A stretch of DNA of 64,000 nucleotides from Siphonodentalium dalli (lineage: Eukaryota > Mollusca > Scaphopoda > Gadilida > Siphonodentaliidae), in the NCBI GenBank assembly GCA_032622095.1, contig CP136061.1:55629762-55693761 (forward strand), read 5' to 3'. Under the pieces are notes generated by a model that saw only the letters and a list, made by a program, of their open reading frames with translations, was not told the origin of the DNA and made no database searches. The number at the start of each line of letters is the position of its first letter. The first letter of the stretch is position 1. The translations under genes were made by a program, and so were the position numbers. Below, in pieces: positions 58,074 through 64,000 of the stretch.

Positions 58074-59055
58074 TAAGTTATAGCTATGTAATGATACTGG
58101 TTTAAGCTATAGCTATGTAATGATACTGGTTAAGCTATAGCTATGTAATGATACTGGTTTAAGCTATAGCTATATAATGATACTGGGTTAAGCTATAGCT
58201 ATGTAATGATACTGGTTTAAGCTATAGCTATATAATGATACTGGTTTAAGCTATAGCTATATAATGATACTGGTTTAAGCTATAGCTATATAATGATACT
58301 GGTTAAGCTATAGCTATGTAATGATACTGGTTTAAGCTATAGCTATATAATGATACTGGTTTAAGCTATAGCTATGTAATGATACTGGTTTAAGCTATAT
58401 ATATGTACTGATACTGGTTTAAGCTATAGATATGTAATGATACTGGTTTAAGCTATAGCTATATAATGATACTGGTTTAAGCTATAGCTATATAATGATA
58501 CTGGTTTAAGCTATAGATATGTAATGATACTGGTTTAAGCTATAGCTATGTAATGATACTGGTTTAAGCTATAGCTATGTAATGATACTGGTTTAAGCTA
58601 TAGCTATATAATGATACTGGTTAAGCTATAGCTATATAATGATACTGGTTTAAGCTATAGATATGTAATGATACTGGTTTAAGCTATAGCTATATAATGA
58701 TACTGGTTTAAGCTATAGCTATGTAATGATACTGGTTTAAGCTATAGATATGTAATGATACTGGTTTAAGCTATAGCTATGTAATGATACTGGTTTAAGC
58801 TATAGATATGTAATGATACTGGTTTAAGCTATAGCTATATAATGACACTGGTTTAAGCTATAGCTATGTAATGATACTGGTTTAAGCTATAGCTATGTAA
58901 TGATACTGGTTTAAGCTATAGATATGTAATGATACTAGTTTAAGCTATAGCTATGTAATGATACTGGTTTAAGCTATAGATATGTAATGATACTGGTTTA
59001 AGCTATAGCTATGTAATGGTACTGGTTAAGCTATAGCTATATAATGATACTGGTT
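58074..59055. repeat. 28-bp tandem array, about 35 copies
   Basis: The unit is ttaagctatagctatgta + atgatactgg, with frequent ctatata and agatatgta variants. Each unit has the palindrome agctatagct. The array lies 64 bases upstream of the DGK exon 1 acceptor, inside the intron. Confidence 0.97.
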
Positions 59056-59077
59056 TAGTTGGGATCAGGCCTCAAAA

Positions 59078-59510
59078 TATGGTGCCGGACATTTGAAGAA
59101 TGAGGTCCACAGAGGGTGAATTTAGTGACTGCACAGGTAGCATCACTAAGTTTACCCTCTAGGAATTCCATTCTTCTAAGGCCTCATCTTCTTTGGAAAG
59201 TTTTTATATTATCAAATTAATAAGATTTTAGTTTCTTTTGAAACTACATTAGAAAGTTTCTTTTTCTTTTTTAGTTTAGTTTCTCAATATCCCCAAATTG
59301 GCAGACTACCCAATGCATAATCGAGGTGCCCAATGGGTGCACATCACCATCTTCACTATCTCGGGACTTAAATATGTGTCTAGATCTCACATGCAGAATG
59401 AGCAGAGCAGTGCCAGAAATTTGGTGATACTAGGGCTACTGTGCAGCATCACTAAATTCACCCGCTGGGAACCTCATTCTGCAAATGTCCAGCACCATAT
59501 TGAGACCTTG
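59078..59510. mobile_element. TIR5 element
   Basis: aagaatgaggtccacagagg ... cctcattctgcaaatgtcca; lies just past the 28-bp array. Confidence 0.87.
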
Positions 59511-59519
59511 ATAATGGTT

Positions 59520-60049
59520 TAGTTGGGATACCGGTCAAAGTTATGATGAGAGTTGAATGGTAACTATGATAACAGGCTGAGATGAGAGAATTTACAATGT
59601 TATATCGTTATAATTACACCTACTTTCGCCTAAATGCATATATCTGATTGGTCAATGTTCTTGGATATACTTGGTCAGGAAACGACAGTCTCTGTAGCTG
59701 TATACAAGTGTCGCTTCCCAATCACAAAGCGCAGTAACAATTACAGAAATTAGGCGAGTCTAAGCGCACCATATCATGACGTCTTTTGAAAAAAGTGTCC
59801 ATAGTTACCATACCGAGAAAGCAATTTAATGAACAATTAAATCAATCTGAAAAGTTGCGCGGGCAATGTCAATTTCGACCAATTCAATTTCCACCAGTCA
59901 TTACGATTTGCCGAAGGCCCAAAGGATTATCATGTTTCAAATTCTCAATAAAATTTTAAGCGTGAATCACACTAGATTGGTGAAAATAAAGATATGTTGG
60001 TGTAATTATAAGCAATCAACATCATTTTCGATGCATATCTGGGATCATA
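59520..60049. other. Unassigned sequence upstream of the traced DGK exons
   Basis: No C1-domain exon (HxW...CxxC pattern) recognised here, nor in 61651-62084 or 63300-63990. Confidence 0.5.
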
Positions 60050-60256
60050 CAGTAATGCCCTAAATAATCGACTCCTTAACCACAGCAGAATTATGGGTAA
60101 TGTTTCAGGATTTAGTCGGAAATATGGCTTGAATATGGCTTGTTGCTCACTGAGAGCTTTCCGATGAATGGCAACAAGCCATATTTCCAACAAAATCCTG
60201 AAAAATTTCCCATAATTCTGCTGTGATTAAGGAGTCAATTATTTAGGGCATTACTG
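60050..60256. mobile_element. FB1 foldback with rearranged loop
   Basis: TA-flanked. The left arm has a short direct duplication (aatatggcttg twice) and has lost the catcggaaag segment. Confidence 0.92.
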
Positions 60257-60580
60257 TAAGTGTCAGATGTCAAACAACATACTTGGTGTGAATTATACAA
60301 TATGCTGATCAGAATCTGACACTTCTATACACCCATATATGCAAAATGGCATTGATTGCATATAGTTGGACAGCATGCAGCTATAGGCTACAGGATGATG
60401 TTAGTGTAGGACAGGTTTAGGATAACTGTTGTATATAATATGATACTCAAGTCGGATGATTTATGGTTATAATGAATTTTCATTGGTGGATATGATACTC
60501 AATTATATAGTTCAGAGAATTGTTGAGACTAGGGGAGGGATGGTGCTTGGTTTACAAGCCTGAGTTTAATGTGCTAGGTA

Positions 60581-60799
60581 CAGTAATGCTCTACGTAATT
60601 GACTTCTTAACCACAGCAGAAGCAGAATTATGGGTAACTTTTCAGGATTTAGTCGGAAATATGCCTAGTTGCCATTCATCGGAAAGCTCTCGGGGAGAGC
60701 TCTCCGATGAATGTCAACAAGCCATATTTCCGACTAAATCCTGAAAAATTACCCATAATTCTGCTGTGGTTAAGAAGTCGATTACTTAGAGCATTACTG
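60581..60799. mobile_element. FB1 foldback
   Basis: TA-flanked; both arms share GACTTCTTAACC. The left arm has a 6-base duplication (gcagaagcagaa). Loop ctctcggggagag. Confidence 0.94.
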
Positions 60800-60933
60800 T
60801 ACCATATAATCCTCATCATAACATGGACAAGTGTTATCACTAAACCAATATCATAGCTACTATTCAACACAACCCTTAACATGGATGGGCCACTCAATTA
60901 CTAAACCAACATGCCTGTGTTATAGTCTGCCTG

Positions 60934-61210
60934 TCATTTGCAGAATGAGGTCCCAGAGTGTGAATTTAGTGACACTATCCCACATAGCAGGCTAGCATAA
61001 CAAAATTCACCTTCTGGGGACCTCATTCTGCTTAGTTTCTATTTCATTTTTAGTTTAGTTTCTCTATATCCCCAAATTGGCAGATGACACATTGCATAAT
61101 CGTCCCAATGGGTGTACATCACTATATTCACCATTTGGGAACCTCAATCTGAGTCACTAAATTCACCCTCAGGGGACCTCAATCTGGAAATAACAGGCAC
61201 ACTAAACTCC
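60934..61210. mobile_element. TIR5 element
   Basis: ctgcctgtcatttgcagaat ... ctcaatctggaaataacagg, cacacta; the second palindrome is reduced. Confidence 0.87.
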
Positions 61211-61391
61211 GGCATGTTGGTTTAGTAATTGAGTGGCTCCTCCATGTTAAGTGTTGCCTTGGCTCCTCCATGTTAAGTGTTGCCTTGGATGATAGCTACG
61301 ATATTGGCTTACTGAAAAAAATTCTTCATGTTATGACGAGGATTATATGGTACCTAGTTTAGTTGGGAGAATTTACCATGTTATGGTTTAA

Positions 61392-61650
61392 CCATATTAT
61401 ATAGTAAATGGATTCTCCCATCAGTTATAAAATAATACATTGGAATAGTCATCATTCATCTGGAGGGATGTTCAGGAAATTTAAGCAGATGACAGACAGT
61501 CAAAGAGATAATTATAACAAGTGCAGAAGAATTCATATTCATTGGTGGGAAATGTTCAGATAATAAAATCAACAAACGACCATAGATCATTTGTTGAACT
61601 TATTATCTGAACAATTCCTGAGGGACCAACTTGTCAATGAGTATTAGTAA
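61392..61650. mobile_element. TT4 element
   Basis: TTAA at 61388-61391; full length with the internal palindrome, right end gagtattagtaagca degenerate. Confidence 0.87.
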
Positions 61651-62088
61651 GCACTATATCATGATATTTGTCTGGGTGACATATTTGGCAATATAATGAT
61701 AATAGCATAGTTTGTAATACTGTCCTGGTAAAGTCGAGGGTTGGGCGGTAGATATGATTACTGATTTAGTTGGTAGACCTGTCCAAATTATGAATTTGCT
61801 TGGATAGTAAATGTTAGCTATGTTCCAATATCATACAAGCATTTGTTTTGCCCTATCTAAGACAAGGCTTTGAATTGGTCAGAAAGATCGTTTCATATTC
61901 CTTATGTGGACATCAAAATGTAAACATATACAACAAGAAATCAAGACAACTGCTTTTGTTGTTCACATGTACTTAATGACATATATGTTTATGACGTTTA
62001 TAATATACAGTGTATTCGATTAATATGTGTTCCTGATTGTTCGTGAATGGCAGGTTACCAAGACTTAATGCTAAGAGCAGGTTATTAA

Positions 62089-62347
62089 CCCTTCCATAAC
62101 TGGGGCTTCCTAAAATTTTGATAAAACCCTGTGCTAATTAATGCATTCTCTTATATACTTGAGTCTCCCAAAGGAAGCCTAGCATATATAAGAGAATGCA
62201 TTGGCCTAAAAATATTTACGTTGACCTTGTAAGCCAGTGCATTCTATTATATATGCGAGTCCCATATGGGAGACTCGCATATATAAGATGCACTGGCACA
62301 TGATCTTTAATGCTGAACCAGTGCAGCTCCCATTATGAACCTCAGGG
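62089..62347. mobile_element. DH1 element
   Basis: TTAA at 62085-62088 and 62348-62351, both hairpins present; the right end has a small insertion (cattatgaacctcaggg). Confidence 0.9.
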
Positions 62348-62577
62348 TTAATGTTTTGAACACCAATAACTGGCACGGGAATACCATGACGTCATGTTTG
62401 TGAACATGTTATTGGTCTCTTCTTTTGCCTGTTCACAGAGTTTGTAACTCGTGGATCACGTCTTGGTGGAATACAATTTGTGAACACACAAGAACACCGA
62501 TTCAAAAATGACTCAAGGAGAGACAAAACCAATAGGACAATTGACATTCTGTGATGTTTCTTTCAAGCAAACATTAA

Positions 62578-62813
62578 CCCTTTCATGATGCAAGATGTGC
62601 TGGTGCAGCATTAAAAATGCTATGCCAGTGCATTCTCCCTTAGGGAGCCTAGCATATACAAGATAAATGCATAGGCTTACATGGTCAAGGTAAATATTGT
62701 TAGGCCAATGCATTCTCTTACATATGCGAGGCTCCCTATGGGAGACTCGCATTTTAGAGAATGCATTGGCACAGGGTTTTCCCAAATTTCAGGGAGATCC
62801 AGTTTTGAAAGGG
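62578..62813. mobile_element. DH1 element
   Basis: TTAA at 62574-62577 and 62814-62817; the first hairpin is shortened, the second intact. Confidence 0.9.
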
Positions 62814-63197
62814 TTAATGCTGTGTATTGTTTCACAATGGAATGATAAAGTCATCTAGTTGGCTCATCTCTCGTAAGAATATATGTGGCAGCAACATTGT
62901 GTTACTCAGGGGTCGGTACTTAAAATTTATTACACAGCAACAACCAGCAGCAACAACAAATTAGCTCCCAAAATTGGCTTCTGACTCCGACCTTGTAGAG
63001 ATAATAGCATTATATGTGAGAAGCAAATCAAAATAGTCAGTATGCTGAGGGGAAATGGGATTAGTTGATATTAATGAATGACCAAGATTTACATATAAAT
63101 AACAGTAGCTGAAATTAATGATGACAAAGTAATCTATTATAAAGCAAATGGATCAAATAAATGAGCTGTTTTTGGAACGATAATGGGCTAATGTTAA

Positions 63198-63296
63198 CCC
63201 TTTGATTACCGAATAGATCCTCCCAATTGGTTCTAAATGTAAACATTGGAATGGTCTATCCTCATTTGTAGGGATGTGCCAGCATGTTCAACTTCA
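63198..63296. mobile_element. TT4 fragment
   Basis: TTAA at 63194-63197, ccctttgattaccgaataga, ttggaatggtctatcctcat; first half only. Confidence 0.8.
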
Positions 63297-63993
63297 AGCC
63301 ATTGAATATTTATATAATATAAACAACCGACTAGGGCTGTAATGATATCGTGAATTTGAAGTATCGTAATAAACTTTCAAACAATACACATATCACATTT
63401 TATCCATCACCTTTGTTATCTACTATATAGATAAAGGCTGCAAAATAAATGATGGTTCTATTTTGGCACGTGCTAAAATAAAGCAAGAACGGCTACTTCA
63501 ACTATCGTAATAAAGGTATATGCTCAAAACTACAACCGAAAATCTTGCAATCAATTAAATTTAAAGAAATTCCCCTTAAAAAGAAATTTAATAGATTTTA
63601 ACGAACTTTAAACTTTGGTAAATGGAAAAAACAATACCCATAAAGTTTGATGAAATACAAGGCTTATTTTCACTCGGATGATTCAGCAATTGGGGAACCT
63701 CGCTAAAGCACGGTCCCCCATTTGCCGAATCATACTCACGAAAATAAACATTGTATCTCGTCAAACTATATTGATATTCTATATGTATGATGTGTATTGT
63801 GATGCAGGAAATCAAGTAAATTCTGAAGATGGGCAAAACCTGGAATGTTCTCTAAGTTTACATGTCTATTATTATATGTATTTGACTCATATAGCACTTC
63901 GATAAGAGATGAAAATATGTTCACCCTCATAGAGGCAAGCACATTGAAGCAATGAACACTCATACTCATGCATGCCTCCATATCTCTGACATA

Positions 63994-64000
63994 CAGTAAT
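63994..64000. mobile_element. Possible start of an FB1 element at window edge
   Basis: The window ends TA|CAGTAAT, the exact FB1 start preceded by TA. Too short to be certain. Confidence 0.4.

Noticed and set aside
63588-63981. Overlapping minus-strand ORFs near the window end as DGK upstream exons
   Set aside because: No C1-domain cysteine pattern and no homology; left unassigned.

Overview
The window looks like nuclear DNA of an invertebrate animal. It is AT-rich, has GT-AG introns of up to about 20 kb, and is crowded with short inverted-repeat transposons and minisatellites. It carries one recognisable host gene. The style of the repeats (foldback MITEs, motif-rich dispersed repeats ending in gacagacag or ggacgg, minisatellites inside introns) suggests a marine lophotrochozoan such as a mollusc, but that assignment is inference. 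There is a 100-base N gap at 4905-5004 inside a tandem array.

The gene is a type IV diacylglycerol kinase (DGK zeta/iota class) on the minus strand, at 58010 down to 9269. I traced 17 exons by homology, splice sites and reading phase. In order they encode a basic MARCKS-like segment and the start of the catalytic domain (57751-58010), the GGDGTVGW and [10 protein letters not shown] core (55000-55174), the accessory domain (50814-46113), a linker (43813-34149), and a C-terminal ankyrin block (13152-9269). The C1 zinc-finger exons are not seen and should lie beyond 64000. The ankyrin exons join to the linker in frame only if an extra exon of length 3n+2 exists. A 14-base micro-exon candidate at 14091-14104 satisfies this.

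The introns hold transposon families, named here for reference. FB1: TA-flanked, nearly perfect 215-bp foldbacks beginning CAGTAATG (pogo/Tc1-mariner style). DH1: TTAA-flanked double-hairpin elements ending CCCTTYCATGA (piggyBac style). DH2: TTAA-flanked, ending CCCTTTACCCAACA, with hairpins related to those of DH1. TT3: TTAA-flanked, ending CCCTTTCAGTGCCAAG. TT4: TTAA-flanked, ending CCTTTCTATACTAAAT. TIR5: ends GTGTCTGTCATTTGCAG. IR6: ends TTAAAGGTACTCAA. Smaller dispersed repeats are IR7 and L8. Two longer elements are a 1.6-kb foldback at 18164-19798 and a decayed pogo-like transposon at 48331-49578. Several insertions are nested and give direct target-site evidence.

The most unusual feature is that splice junctions of the kinase gene have themselves become tandem repeats. 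The donor end of the ankyrin exon 10987-11107 is repeated with a 61-bp period in the following intron. Exon 46901-47080 has its acceptor repeated about ten times on one side (41-bp period) and its donor repeated on the other. The second theme is hairpin conservation: DH1 and DH2 hairpins differ by compensating base pairs, and the two arms of single FB1 copies share copy-specific changes.
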